Source of the DNA: Prevotella sp. | Lineage (GTDB): Bacteria; Bacteroidota; Bacteroidia; Bacteroidales; Bacteroidaceae | Length of the DNA stretch: 64,000 nucleotides | Reading direction: 5' to 3' | Assembly: GCA_017475005.1 (NCBI GenBank) | Contig: JAFVGI010000024.1 | Coordinates: 1 to 64,000 of the forward strand | Notes under the pieces: model-generated | Databases searched by the model: none | Seen by the model: only the letters and a program-made list of their open reading frames with translations | What the model was told of the DNA's origin: nothing | Program-made: the position numbers and the translations under genes | Part shown: piece by piece, positions 7,731 to 16,943 of the stretch | Layout of the letters: each line of letters starts with the position of its first letter | Numbering within the stretch: position 1 is the stretch's first letter

Positions 7731-10151
7731 TTAAAACTCAAATAAATCGTCCTCTTGAACACCCGTGCTAACTTTTATCTTCATCACTTGTTCTATTGCA
7801 CCAACACATAATGTTATTTCCTGGCAATTTATATCCAATATCAAATCTTCTGTTTCATAAATATCGTCAGACAAATGGTGTAATGGATATGTCTTTCCAT
7901 TGTAGTTAACATAGGGAACTTCTGTAGATGGTAAGTTTTTAATTTCAAATTGAGCTCTGGGAAGAGAGCCACTAATCTCATATGTCTTCAGTTGTGCTGA
8001 CCAATTTGTAGGAGCAGGAGCACTGCTAATGATAAATATTGGCACTAAGACCTCTTCTGGGGTACATCCTCCATGTGCACCTTGATTAGCAGGAACCTTT
8101 GAACACAAAGACTCATGTTTTAATGCACAAAGAGTTTTACCATCTTCCAATCTGAAATAACTATTGTCTGCATCTTCACTTTTTTTCTCTCTTATCGCAA
8201 CACGACCATGATGGTCACTCTCAACTCCAGAAAGATTTTTGCCATTCACCAGTTGAGAGAGGTATGTTAAACCGTGGTCAGATATAATAGCTATTTTCTT
8301 TCCTATATATAGTTGTAAAATATTTTCAATACTTTTTCTTACTATCTCAATTTCTTTAATGACTGTAAAAGGACTGATGTTGTCGGTACGATGTGCTTGA
8401 GCATCCAAATCTCCAGATTTCTCGAGGATCTGTCCTTCTGGCAAGAGTCGTTGTAGTTCTATTTTATTAATATCTGTTTTGGTTGGCAATTTAGCTCTTG
8501 CTATTTTTACTTCATTTAGATATATCTGCTTATCCTTGTGTTCTGACACAATTTGTTTAACAAGCGGAATCCAGTCTATACCCAATCCATCAACCCAATA
8601 GAAAACTTCTATATCACCACGATCTTTTAATAATGTGTAAACTGTACTGAAACTGTTATACCATAAGTCGAACTTTGATTCAGTTTCATTCAATTGCTGA
8701 ATACAAGAACTTATTTCTTCATTATAACTATTGGACAATTTTGCACGTTTATACTTTTCTATATAATCGTTTATCCAATCAGGCACACTAGCGCTTATAC
8801 CAATACCTTCTTTTGCATAATAATATAAATCTGGGAAGAAATGTTCCAAATCTTCAACTCTTATTTTTTCATTCCCTAACCATTGCAAAGCTATTTCCTT
8901 TTCCTTACGCGTAATACCCGTAAAATATCTCAAGGCACTTGCATAACCCATTCTTTCTGGCAGGTCTTGAAGTATCTTTGCTACTAGACTTTCTGCAGCT
9001 TCCGTAAGAATTACGTTTTGTTGAGCTGCATATTTTAGACAGTATTGACGAATATCCATTTCTGTCAACTCTTCCGTAATATCTGCAGCCAATGCTTCTA
9101 TCAACTCATTTGTTCCATAGTTGGTAGTCGTTCTAAGTATACGACAAAGATATCCTTGACCATTTTCCTTATTATCATAATACCTTGCTAATAGCCAACG
9201 GTCAAATATACTAGGATGACTAAACCATAGTCGAATAAAGTCTTTATAGTTCTCTACATCGTCAATACCAAAATGTTGTTTTACAAACTTAGGAAAACTA
9301 AAACCAGTGCTTACGTCAATTTCGTCTGCAAGAATTTCCCAGTTATTACCATCGCTCATTAAGGGTTGAATACCTCCAAAATCGAGTCCCAAACCATGTG
9401 TTAGAAATTCATATGCATTGTGGCATGTCTCATAACTAAAGGCATTATCTGGCTGAGCAAATACAGAATTGGTAAATATAGAACGAGATTTGCATATTAT
9501 CTGTGGAGAGACTTGTTTTGTACTATCTTTCCATATGTTTAACCATTCACGTATATCATTTACTATTGTGTAGTTCTTCTCCAAACCCTTTACACCAAAA
9601 TCATTTTGGTCTGTCAATATCAGTTTATATGTCAAGTCTTTATCTGCTGATATCAAGCGCCATATATTAATTTGGGTATCATACTTAAAGGTCTCCATCT
9701 TACCTTCCAATCCTACCAAAGGTATATAAATACGTTGGTGTTTTTCTACTCCTTCTTTGGTAGCCTGTATTGCCTTGATAGTTTTTATTAGAGTATCAAA
9801 AGACTTTACAGTATCATTATCATAGAAACGAGCAAGTTCAGAGAAAGGGGCTATTACACAATCATGAGGACTCATCTCCTTGATATGTTCCTCAAGCCTA
9901 TCCTTCAATTCAACCTGGGTAATAATTAAGTCAGGATAGTTCGTGTCTATCCACCTATCAACACTCTCAACATGAACATTTCGTTCACTTTGTAGATATT
10001 CCACGAAGTCATAACAATCACGGAAATTGTCAAACAGTACGAAACGAATTGGATATCGGTCAAGTGTTGCCGCTCCTACCCCTTTTGCCTGCTTGTCCTC
10101 TTCAACACATTGTTTCAGAGCTTCTATATCTTTGAATGGTTCCTTATACAT
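7731..10151 (-). CDS. pglZ: BREX alkaline-phosphatase-superfamily protein PglZ
   Basis: 806 aa. The C-terminal half is the PglZ domain. It carries metal-ligand motifs of the alkaline phosphatase superfamily: YWVDGLGID (519-526, Asp521), AIISDHGLTYL (621-631, Asp625 and His626), a downstream DHHGRVAI, and GAHGGCTPEEVLVPI (691-705, His693). The N-terminal half is helical and BREX-specific. PglZ is the defining protein of all BREX types; its target is not firmly known. The start codon overlaps the end of brxC by 8 bases, which implies translational coupling and a fixed ratio between the two. Confidence 0.92.
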   Translation of the reverse strand: MYKEPFKDIEALKQCVEEDKQAKGVGAATLDRYPIRFVLFDNFRDCYDFVEYLQSERNVHVESVDRWIDTNYPDLIITQVELKDRLEEHIKEMSPHDCVIAPFSELARFYDNDTVKSFDTLIKTIKAIQATKEGVEKHQRIYIPLVGLEGKMETFKYDTQINIWRLISADKDLTYKLILTDQNDFGVKGLEKNYTIVNDIREWLNIWKDSTKQVSPQIICKSRSIFTNSVFAQPDNAFSYETCHNAYEFLTHGLGLDFGGIQPLMSDGNNWEILADEIDVSTGFSFPKFVKQHFGIDDVENYKDFIRLWFSHPSIFDRWLLARYYDNKENGQGYLCRILRTTTNYGTNELIEALAADITEELTEMDIRQYCLKYAAQQNVILTEAAESLVAKILQDLPERMGYASALRYFTGITRKEKEIALQWLGNEKIRVEDLEHFFPDLYYYAKEGIGISASVPDWINDYIEKYKRAKLSNSYNEEISSCIQQLNETESKFDLWYNSFSTVYTLLKDRGDIEVFYWVDGLGIDWIPLVKQIVSEHKDKQIYLNEVKIARAKLPTKTDINKIELQRLLPEGQILEKSGDLDAQAHRTDNISPFTVIKEIEIVRKSIENILQLYIGKKIAIISDHGLTYLSQLVNGKNLSGVESDHHGRVAIREKKSEDADNSYFRLEDGKTLCALKHESLCSKVPANQGAHGGCTPEEVLVPIFIISSAPAPTNWSAQLKTYEISGSLPRAQFEIKNLPSTEVPYVNYNGKTYPLHHLSDDIYETEDLILDINCQEITLCVGAIEQVMKIKVSTGVQEDDLFEF

Positions 10152-13100
10152 ACTTTAGTAGAATGTCTATCACATTACCATCTTCTGAATTAATCATATT
10201 CTCAATAGCTTGACGAAGGTCGTCACTATTGTATATTCTATTTATAGCCTTGGAACGTTTCTTTTTCAACTCTTCTGGACTCGTTGATGGTGGTATTGCT
10301 GGCTGAACGCCTCCTCCAGGAATTACTGGTGGTTGTACAGGTGGTACAGGAGGTACTGGTTTAGTTGATGACATTCGCCAGTCCTTCAATTTATCTTTTA
10401 CCTCTTCTTCTGTCCACATGCCAACTTCACTTTCGAGATGCTCATGTAGATATTTCGTTGCAACCTCAACCTCCTCATCTTTAAGGTTCACGATTTCTAT
10501 ACCCTTCATATAGGTTACGAAACCTTTTTGGAAATTATTTGCTTGAGGAAGCAGCAAATTGCCGAAGTCCGTTTTAAACATATCATATCCACTGATGGTT
10601 TCTTCCAGCAACTTAGAGTCCTTCATACTCTCGGGATATGTAATAACCCTCATCAGATTGTCAACATATTCTTTCATTCCGCCAGAACAGTCCGAACTAA
10701 ATTTCAATGCCCACAATGGATATCCTTTTTGTTTCGAATAGACATGGAGTACAGCCCAACGAGCATCTTTTAAACTGCTTATATCGGAATAACCTGGAAG
10801 TTTATTAAGTCCAAACATTTTAATAAGACCCCTACTAACACGACCAGCCTCCTTACTTTCGAATATAAAATTCAATTTATTACTACTCTTGCCACTCTCC
10901 CATGATTTGAATAACTCAACCACATCATCTACTAGATGTTGAGCTGATCGCTGTTTACCATTTGTATCAAAGATTACATTGATATATTTTCGCATAGCAA
11001 ACGCAACCATAGCCATCGGTGCATAACTCTGGAATAATCCATAAGGAGGTTCTGTCAAACCTATTAGCTTTTCACCTAAATTAAAACTCTGGTTCTTACT
11101 TGTATGTCTTGGACCTAGCCATTCATCAACATAATCACATACCAACTTTAAAGGATGTTGTGGTGATATAGTACTTTTCCATTTTAAATTGTCATCCACG
11201 CTATCTTGTAGTAAGAATTCAACGTGACGGGCAGGTCCACCACAACGGTCCAAAATATCCTGTTTTGTATTATAACTCAAGACTGCATCAACAGTAGCTT
11301 TTACAGACGCCTTTTTCCAATAAGTAGTACTACTCTTCGTTCTAATAGAATCCAATGATTCTGGACCGTTGATGAATATACTTGGAGCAATAGATGCATT
11401 AATTGTGCTTGTCATCTTGCTTCCTACAATTGTCATATCCTCACCATTCAAATAGAACGAAACATTATTTCCTCGCATCTTGTTGACCCATTGCTGTATC
11501 ATCTCCGAAGCCTGCTTTGTGTAGGTTTGATACTGTTGAGGTAGATTATGACTTTGAGCAACCTGAGCATTTGCCTGATAATCTATAAATCTTTCATATT
11601 CTTTTGCCCCCATAGCAGTCTCCATTACCACAAAGGCAATATTCTTATAACGAGAATCAGTACTATTTCTTTCTGCAATATCCTTTAATTGTATTAACTC
11701 TTGGGTATCACGACCTACGAGAATAGCTAAAAACGTTTCATAAGGCTGAGCCGATCGTTTTGCATTTTCTATACGATTCATCAAAGTATGCTCATTACCT
11801 TGAATACTGAAGAACTGAAAATTAAATGGGCGAGCTACTTGTGAAAGGTTCTTTTGGAAAATTGATTCTGCCGTACTGCCAAATTTTATAACCTGGTCTG
11901 TATAGAGGAAACTAGAGGATTTTAGCTGCTCTTTAATTTTTTGAACCTCATCACCTGGCAAAGCTGTAAAAAGGATAGAGAAGTTTCCATTAGGTTGACG
12001 TTGAATAATACTTTTGTCGTTAAAGAAATCAAGTATCTCTATCAGCTGTCCTTCAACTTCTGTACCCAAGAACAGACTTTCTATATTTTCCGTGCTTGGA
12101 GTTACTGTATCACTATTTGCGATATTGTTTAATGCATTCAGTAACAGAATTCCTTTGAATACTTTCAAATAATTCTCACCCTGACTCTCTACAGAAAGAT
12201 GATGGCTATTGTAACGTTCTGTTACAGCACCAAATCTTGAAGCATCACTTTCAAAATATTCCTGAACATAATCCCATAAATAATCAGCTGTAATAGTTCT
12301 GTCTTGGTTGTATGCTTCTTCATCTTCTAAGAAATTCCTTACAGAATCACTAGCGATAAACTCAAACACACTTCGGCTACTTGAACCAGCCTCACGAGCG
12401 TAATATGTTGCCAAGTTGGCTGTACAAGGATGTAATGGGAATAAATTCTTTATATTTTCTTTCGTCTGTTCTGGATCAGTACTTGTAGAACTGAACATAT
12501 CGAGTAGTTCAGGATGGACACCAAAGAATCTTTCTTGACGCTTAGTATAGAGTGTTCGATCAATGATTTTAAACTTCTTCGACATAATCTTAAATGCCGA
12601 AACTGGTTCCATGTTATAAACCACATAGTGATATCTGCCTTTAGTCTTTTCACGCTCTTCTTCCCTAAGCGAATTCAATGCAGACGGATGTGAGATAAAC
12701 AGAAAATATGAATCATTTTCAGAGTTCATCATAGCTTCCGAGATTTCCTGAAGCTGAACCAAAAGTCTTATACCTATAGAAGATGTCATTACTTCTGTAA
12801 ATTCATCCCATATTATTAACAGTCCATTATAGTTTGATTGATTACGAAGTTCTTCCTGTACCTCAAATATCCATTGTTTTAGATTGTTACTCTGTAGTCG
12901 AATGTCATAACCTCCTTTGCGTAATGCTTGACGCACATAATCTAACACATCAGTATCAGCAGCTTTTAACCTCTGCTTTAATTTATTAATATCAGGAGCA
13001 ACACTTGCTAATTGAGCATTTTGTTCAATTAAGTCAGTCCAAAAGTTTGGCTGAATATCGATATGTTGTACATACATATCAAAATCTGTCTGAACAGTAA

Positions 13101-13548
13101 TATTAATTCCTGCCGCAGTCAAGGTACGCTTAATTTCTCTTTGTAACTGTAGGGACAAGTCTTCTTCGTGGGATATGCTTTGCTGGCCATACATATTTAT
13201 AGGGAAGAGGCGTTTTGTCTGACGTAACTGAAGCAACGATTCACGTAAAAGTTCGTACTTCGGTTTACTATATTCATCCTCTACATACTCACGAATGTCT
13301 TCTACAGGGTCGCTCAACAGATGCTGAATTACTGCACCTGCATGTGACTTACCTGTGCCATATGTTCCAGCTATCCATATTGACTTATGCATGTCGGCAT
13401 CATTATTACGCACGGCACGGATAGTTTTCATTAAAATGTCATTGAACTGGTCATTAGCTATAAAAAACTTCCATTCGCCTTGACTCTCTTCTTTGATGTT
13501 ATATGCAGGACGCATGTTATGAAGCGTCACGATCTTACTATAAGGCAT
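10144..13548 (-). CDS. brxC: BREX large P-loop ATPase BrxC/PglY
   Basis: 1134 aa, the size and layout of BrxC/PglY. Walker A is GTYGTGKS (61-68) and Walker B LLIIWDEF (243-250), followed by a helical ATPase lid and a very long C-terminal region. Near the C-terminus there is a proline-rich linker (PVPPVPPVQPP) before a short helical tail. It is the predicted motor or scaffold of the BREX complex. It starts 33 bases after the 144-aa gene and overlaps pglZ at its 3' end. Confidence 0.9.
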   Translation of the reverse strand: MPYSKIVTLHNMRPAYNIKEESQGEWKFFIANDQFNDILMKTIRAVRNNDADMHKSIWIAGTYGTGKSHAGAVIQHLLSDPVEDIREYVEDEYSKPKYELLRESLLQLRQTKRLFPINMYGQQSISHEEDLSLQLQREIKRTLTAAGINITVQTDFDMYVQHIDIQPNFWTDLIEQNAQLASVAPDINKLKQRLKAADTDVLDYVRQALRKGGYDIRLQSNNLKQWIFEVQEELRNQSNYNGLLIIWDEFTEVMTSSIGIRLLVQLQEISEAMMNSENDSYFLFISHPSALNSLREEEREKTKGRYHYVVYNMEPVSAFKIMSKKFKIIDRTLYTKRQERFFGVHPELLDMFSSTSTDPEQTKENIKNLFPLHPCTANLATYYAREAGSSSRSVFEFIASDSVRNFLEDEEAYNQDRTITADYLWDYVQEYFESDASRFGAVTERYNSHHLSVESQGENYLKVFKGILLLNALNNIANSDTVTPSTENIESLFLGTEVEGQLIEILDFFNDKSIIQRQPNGNFSILFTALPGDEVQKIKEQLKSSSFLYTDQVIKFGSTAESIFQKNLSQVARPFNFQFFSIQGNEHTLMNRIENAKRSAQPYETFLAILVGRDTQELIQLKDIAERNSTDSRYKNIAFVVMETAMGAKEYERFIDYQANAQVAQSHNLPQQYQTYTKQASEMIQQWVNKMRGNNVSFYLNGEDMTIVGSKMTSTINASIAPSIFINGPESLDSIRTKSSTTYWKKASVKATVDAVLSYNTKQDILDRCGGPARHVEFLLQDSVDDNLKWKSTISPQHPLKLVCDYVDEWLGPRHTSKNQSFNLGEKLIGLTEPPYGLFQSYAPMAMVAFAMRKYINVIFDTNGKQRSAQHLVDDVVELFKSWESGKSSNKLNFIFESKEAGRVSRGLIKMFGLNKLPGYSDISSLKDARWAVLHVYSKQKGYPLWALKFSSDCSGGMKEYVDNLMRVITYPESMKDSKLLEETISGYDMFKTDFGNLLLPQANNFQKGFVTYMKGIEIVNLKDEEVEVATKYLHEHLESEVGMWTEEEVKDKLKDWRMSSTKPVPPVPPVQPPVIPGGGVQPAIPPSTSPEELKKKRSKAINRIYNSDDLRQAIENMINSEDGNVIDILLKYV

Positions 13549-13581
13549 TGATATTAGTTTTTGTTGGTTAATATTTAAATT

Positions 13582-14016
13582 TTACTTTTTAGGTTTAATA
13601 AAATGATGAATAATAGCTTCTCGGAATTCATTCCGTACTTCTGAATCCTGGAGCAACTCCCATAAGTCATCATCAAGACATGCATACTCAACATTTTCAC
13701 GAAGAAATTTTGCAGAAGGTGTAGTTCGTGTCCTTTTTCCTTTGATAAAGTAGAATTCCTCACTTCCCATATAATAGTAGGGGTAAACAGATGGAGTAAT
13801 AGTGCCTTTGCTAAAATTCTTGAATAAACTGTTATATGTTGCTATTAAGGACTCTGAGTACAAAATTTTATTAGCTTTAATAGAACCATTTTCAATGCCA
13901 CTAAAAATAGCTAGCATCATAACAGCCTTAGCAATGTTGACTTGACCATGAGCCCTATCAACATTCATTGAAAGCAACAAATTCTTATAATACGATATTT
14001 TAAGTCCCTGACTCAT
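13582..14016 (-). CDS. Free-standing protein resembling the phosphorothioate-DNA-binding module of ScoMcrA-type enzymes
   Basis: 144 aa, between brxP (4 bases upstream) and brxC (33 bases downstream). The pattern LSMNVDRAHG, then MMLAIFSGIENGSIKANKI, SESLIATYNSLF, a hydrophobic PYYYMGSEEFYFIKGK and a helical tail matches the N-terminal module of HNH restriction enzymes of the ScoMcrA/SprMcrA kind (typically LRVDRAHG..PHKPLLLLAVLELI..G.I..N.I), which recognises sulfur-modified DNA. Here the HNH nuclease half is absent and the usual PHKP is replaced by NIAK. The family match is from memory of the motif pattern. It could instead be a general DNA-backbone reader. Confidence 0.55.
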   Translation of the reverse strand: MSQGLKISYYKNLLLSMNVDRAHGQVNIAKAVMMLAIFSGIENGSIKANKILYSESLIATYNSLFKNFSKGTITPSVYPYYYMGSEEFYFIKGKRTRTTPSAKFLRENVEYACLDDDLWELLQDSEVRNEFREAIIHHFIKPKK

Positions 14017-14020
14017 CTAG

Positions 14021-16522
14021 TTATATTACAAGTTGTTTTAGCACGGTTATCGGATTTAAGTCTTCCCTAAGGGTAATACTATCAAGTCCCATATTCAATT
14101 CTGCAATCAAAACTCTATTTGAAGCAGAATTAAGTTGTCTAAGCAATTTCTCAAATACAGATTTTCCAATTCCGAATTCCCTAGCTGGGCCTGTCTTTAT
14201 TCCGTCACCATAAAAATCTGATACACGAAGAGACTTTATATTCTTTTCGGAAGCATACTTATAAAGTGAGTACGCCAATGCAATTTCCGAAAGTTCATTA
14301 TGTGGCATTCGTACAAGTGTTTTACCATCTTCAGAATAACCCTGTTGTAGAATATCCCCTATAGGAGAATAATTAAATATCTGCATGAACCCACCTATAG
14401 CATAGGTTATTGTATTCTTTGAGCCTTCAAATTCAGAAAGTGCCAATTCATCCAGCAACTGTTTACTAAATGTTTGACCTGGCATGATTGTATTCATAAA
14501 CCATCTAGATAATGCTGAACCATAAGCATAATTTGTCCAAATAGTTTCCCAAACTAAATCGTGCTCATCTTCATAATAATCTATACAGAATTGTCCAAAT
14601 TCAGTCATTTCTTTTTTCGAATTGATTATTCCTGCATCAGACAACCACGCCTTAAAACTTTGTTCTTGTTTATTACCTAGTGAGTTACTTGTCCAGAATC
14701 CCTCTGGGTCTGCGAGATACTCTTGCAACCACTCTTCGTGAATTCCAAATGTTCCAATACGGGATATTCCTCCTCCTTTTGTACTTGTTTCCATATTTGT
14801 TATTAAAGAATTTGCCACTATACATCCATTATCATGAAATTGCAAACATTTATGACAATGTATACATTTTTGTTTATCAATCACAACTTTGGGATAGACA
14901 GACAGAGCTCCTGTAGGACATTCCACCTCACATCCTTCACAATTAATACAATAAGCACTTTTATAGATTACTCGTTTTAAAAGTTGAACGACCAAGGGAT
15001 CATTAACTTCATGAAGAGTAAACTGATAGTCTGTTTCAGATTTATATAGTACATCATAGCGATATGTAGTATTGTTAAATCGCAATTCACCTGTAGTTTT
15101 GTTTTTTTGACGAACAATCGTATAATCACATAAAACAGGCAGCCAAGTCTCTATATTCTTCTTTGCATTGCTTACATTTGCAACAAAGGTTGGAAACTGT
15201 TTGGGGAAAAGAACTCTTGTTTTAGATCCAACGCTATTTCCGCTTGCACGAAGTTTCCACTTATGATCTTTAATGTACTCATCAAGATTTGGTATATGTC
15301 GTTGCTGTGACCAATTAACTAATCTAGAGAGAAATGGTTCTAATTCCTTCTTATATTTTGTATTAACAATCATATCATCCCAAGGAGATGAAAATGGGCA
15401 TATCAAGCAACCAACTCTTGGTTTTCCCAGTCTGTATGCCTCATTGATGGGAAGGTTCCATTCAAAAAGATAAAGAAAGATTTCTGCAGTATTCCAATGG
15501 AGTATTGGTCTTGCGTTGATTACAGTATCATGTTTTACCCCTCTACCTATTCTGTCGTAATTACTTCTCATTACACTTTCTTCAGAACGAACACCTTCAA
15601 AAGCTAAAGATTTAGCCTGTTTGTTTGTTCCTTCGATTTTTAAAGAGCGATAAAGAGGTGCTGTCTTCATGATTGCACAACACCATCTATGCTTATCACT
15701 TGGAGTTCCTATCTTATCCCAGTAATTAAGAACATTTTCGTGATTGCGAGCCAAAGAAAATTTTAAGTCAGGGAAAAGTTTATGATAATGTTCTTGTATT
15801 TGTTCATAAAGCTGCAAAGAAGGAGGCAATTCATAACCTGTATCACTATAGATTACTTCAAATTCCGTACTTGGGATTGCACGTGTGCAAAGATCAAGCA
15901 CGACCTGAGAGTCTTTACCGCCTGAGAAAGATGCAAGAAACTTATCTATTTTGGTAGTATGAAAGACCTTCTTGCCTTGCTCTTCTGCTACTTCGAGTGG
16001 CATTATATCAAAACTATCGCAATCTTCTTTCACAATAGCCATCTTCTTCTTGGTCTTTTTCTCCATGCGTTTCGCCAAGGCCTCATAATCCATCTGATTT
16101 GCAGCCACGCGTTTTACACTCTTTCGTGCGCCAGCATATTGGATAAAAGTTTCACGAATGAACTCTATAGCTTCACTCTCTAAAAGGAACATGAAGTCAT
16201 AATTTTTCTCCAGCATCTTCTTCACGTTTACTGGTTTTAACTTCATCTTTTCCTTGCCAGACTGAAAAACTATGGTAGCAGCATCATATATATTGGCACC
16301 CTTAGCTTCAAACATTAACTCACCCATATACCAATATTGCTTATTGACAGCCCATAGTAAAGGTTCTTCAGAATGAGGATATTTCCAGCCAAGTTCGTTC
16401 AACTTTAACAAGTCAAGTTCTTCCCAGAACACAGGTCGTGGAGATGTACCAAGCGTACCCTCCACAATGCGAGAGTGAAGCAACACTCCGCCAGTCTCTT
16501 TGTCCCAGGTTATTTTATACAT
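14021..16522 (-). CDS. brxP: BREX type 4 protein BrxP: PAPS-reductase/DndC-like, ferredoxin and DUF4007 fusion
   Basis: 833 aa, first gene of the operon. An N-terminal 190 residues precede a PAPS-reductase/ATP-pyrophosphatase domain with the PP-loop FSGGKDS (199-205), SDTGYELP, RWCC (Cys281, Cys282), ARPILHWNTAEIF and GCLICPF (Cys372, Cys375). These four cysteines suit a 4Fe-4S site as in DndC and ferredoxin-linked archaeal PAPS reductases. A ferredoxin module follows: CxxCxxCxxxCP (Cys525, 528, 531, 535) and Cys553, 556, 559, 567. Residues from about 585 match the DUF4007 pattern (GTFGIHEEWL to the end). This domain set with brxC, pglZ and brxL defines type 4 BREX. No cysteine desulfurase or PglX methyltransferase is nearby. 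Confidence 0.85.
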   Translation of the reverse strand: MYKITWDKETGGVLLHSRIVEGTLGTSPRPVFWEELDLLKLNELGWKYPHSEEPLLWAVNKQYWYMGELMFEAKGANIYDAATIVFQSGKEKMKLKPVNVKKMLEKNYDFMFLLESEAIEFIRETFIQYAGARKSVKRVAANQMDYEALAKRMEKKTKKKMAIVKEDCDSFDIMPLEVAEEQGKKVFHTTKIDKFLASFSGGKDSQVVLDLCTRAIPSTEFEVIYSDTGYELPPSLQLYEQIQEHYHKLFPDLKFSLARNHENVLNYWDKIGTPSDKHRWCCAIMKTAPLYRSLKIEGTNKQAKSLAFEGVRSEESVMRSNYDRIGRGVKHDTVINARPILHWNTAEIFLYLFEWNLPINEAYRLGKPRVGCLICPFSSPWDDMIVNTKYKKELEPFLSRLVNWSQQRHIPNLDEYIKDHKWKLRASGNSVGSKTRVLFPKQFPTFVANVSNAKKNIETWLPVLCDYTIVRQKNKTTGELRFNNTTYRYDVLYKSETDYQFTLHEVNDPLVVQLLKRVIYKSAYCINCEGCEVECPTGALSVYPKVVIDKQKCIHCHKCLQFHDNGCIVANSLITNMETSTKGGGISRIGTFGIHEEWLQEYLADPEGFWTSNSLGNKQEQSFKAWLSDAGIINSKKEMTEFGQFCIDYYEDEHDLVWETIWTNYAYGSALSRWFMNTIMPGQTFSKQLLDELALSEFEGSKNTITYAIGGFMQIFNYSPIGDILQQGYSEDGKTLVRMPHNELSEIALAYSLYKYASEKNIKSLRVSDFYGDGIKTGPAREFGIGKSVFEKLLRQLNSASNRVLIAELNMGLDSITLREDLNPITVLKQLVI

Positions 16523-16523
16523 A

Positions 16524-16583
16524 TCATCATGTTTCTTTTTGGTTAATAGTTAACGCAGAGAAATACAGTAGAAAACATGATGA
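16524..16583 (-). promoter_or_regulatory. Hairpin abutting the brxP start codon
   Basis: TCATCATGTTT (16524-16534) is the exact reverse complement of AAACATGATGA (16573-16583). The loop itself carries a second hairpin, GTTAA-TAG-TTAAC, around 16542-16554. The stem ends one base from the ATG at 16520-16522, so it could gate translation of brxP. Confidence 0.6.
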
Positions 16584-16631
16584 GACTTGAATGCATATGC
16601 ACGAGAAAGCGCACCCTCGTCCCTTGCATAC

Positions 16632-16756
16632 TTGTACTCTAGCCGTCGCCAAACAGGCTTGCATTACATATACAAGGAAAGGGTACGCCTATAGGGGCGT
16701 ATCCCAATCCCACGAGGTGTAATGCATCTTTTAGTTTGGCGACTATTTGAGTACAA
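16632..16756. repeat. 125-bp nested inverted repeat in the BREX leader
   Basis: Four nested complementary pairs, all in register: TTGTACTC (16632-16639) with GAGTACAA (16749-16756); GTCGCCAAAC (16645-16654) with GTTTGGCGAC (16734-16743); TGCATTACA (16660-16668) with TGTAATGCA (16718-16726); and GGGTACGCC (16681-16689) with GGCGTATCCC (16696-16705). The first two pairs are separated by a 5-base mismatch on each side. No TANNTTTG promoter lies inside, which argues against a classical invertible promoter. It reads as one long rod-like RNA or cruciform structure. Confidence 0.7.
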
Positions 16757-16943
16757 ACCTCATCAGAATCTTCGATACTGAATGATTACCCGCAAAAATC
16801 CTGCAAAGCAGCTTTTCTATATCATCCCTTTGAACATGGGTCGAGCCTGCTTCCGCTCGGCATAATTGATGCAAGCACCATTCTGCCCTCGCTCAACCGC
16901 AGTCTTCGTCGCTACGAAAAAGACAATAGCCACAATGCAGTTG

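Larger units (their letters stand above)
16523..16937 (-). promoter_or_regulatory. Long structured 5' leader of the BREX operon
   Basis: About 415 bases lie between the predicted transcription start and the brxP ATG with no sizeable gene. In transcript order the hairpins are TTCGT/ACGAA (arms 16905-16909 and 16914-16918); GGTCGAGC/GCTCAACC (16839-16846 and 16891-16898) enclosing TGCTT/AAGCA and GCAT/ATGC; CTGC/GCAG (16801-16811); TCAGAATC/GATACTGA (16763-16781); the large element at 16632-16756; and a stem directly before the start codon. A 19-codon frame lies at 16822-16881. No Rfam family was recognised by eye. Attenuation, translational control or a separate structured RNA are all possible. 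Confidence 0.6.

Noticed and set aside
14021-16522. Plain assimilatory PAPS reductase (CysH)
   Set aside because: The protein is more than three times too long, carries a ferredoxin and a DUF4007-like end and sits in a BREX operon.
16632-16756. Integron attC site
   Set aside because: The inverted repeat is of suitable size but the core GTTRRRY/RYYYAAC boxes are not present in the right places, and there is no integrase.
16523-16937. RNase P RNA, tmRNA, SRP RNA or group II intron in the BREX leader
   Set aside because: I looked for their best-known core motifs (for example GAGGAAAGTCC, a tRNA-like end, the SRP tetraloop helix, domain V) and saw none.
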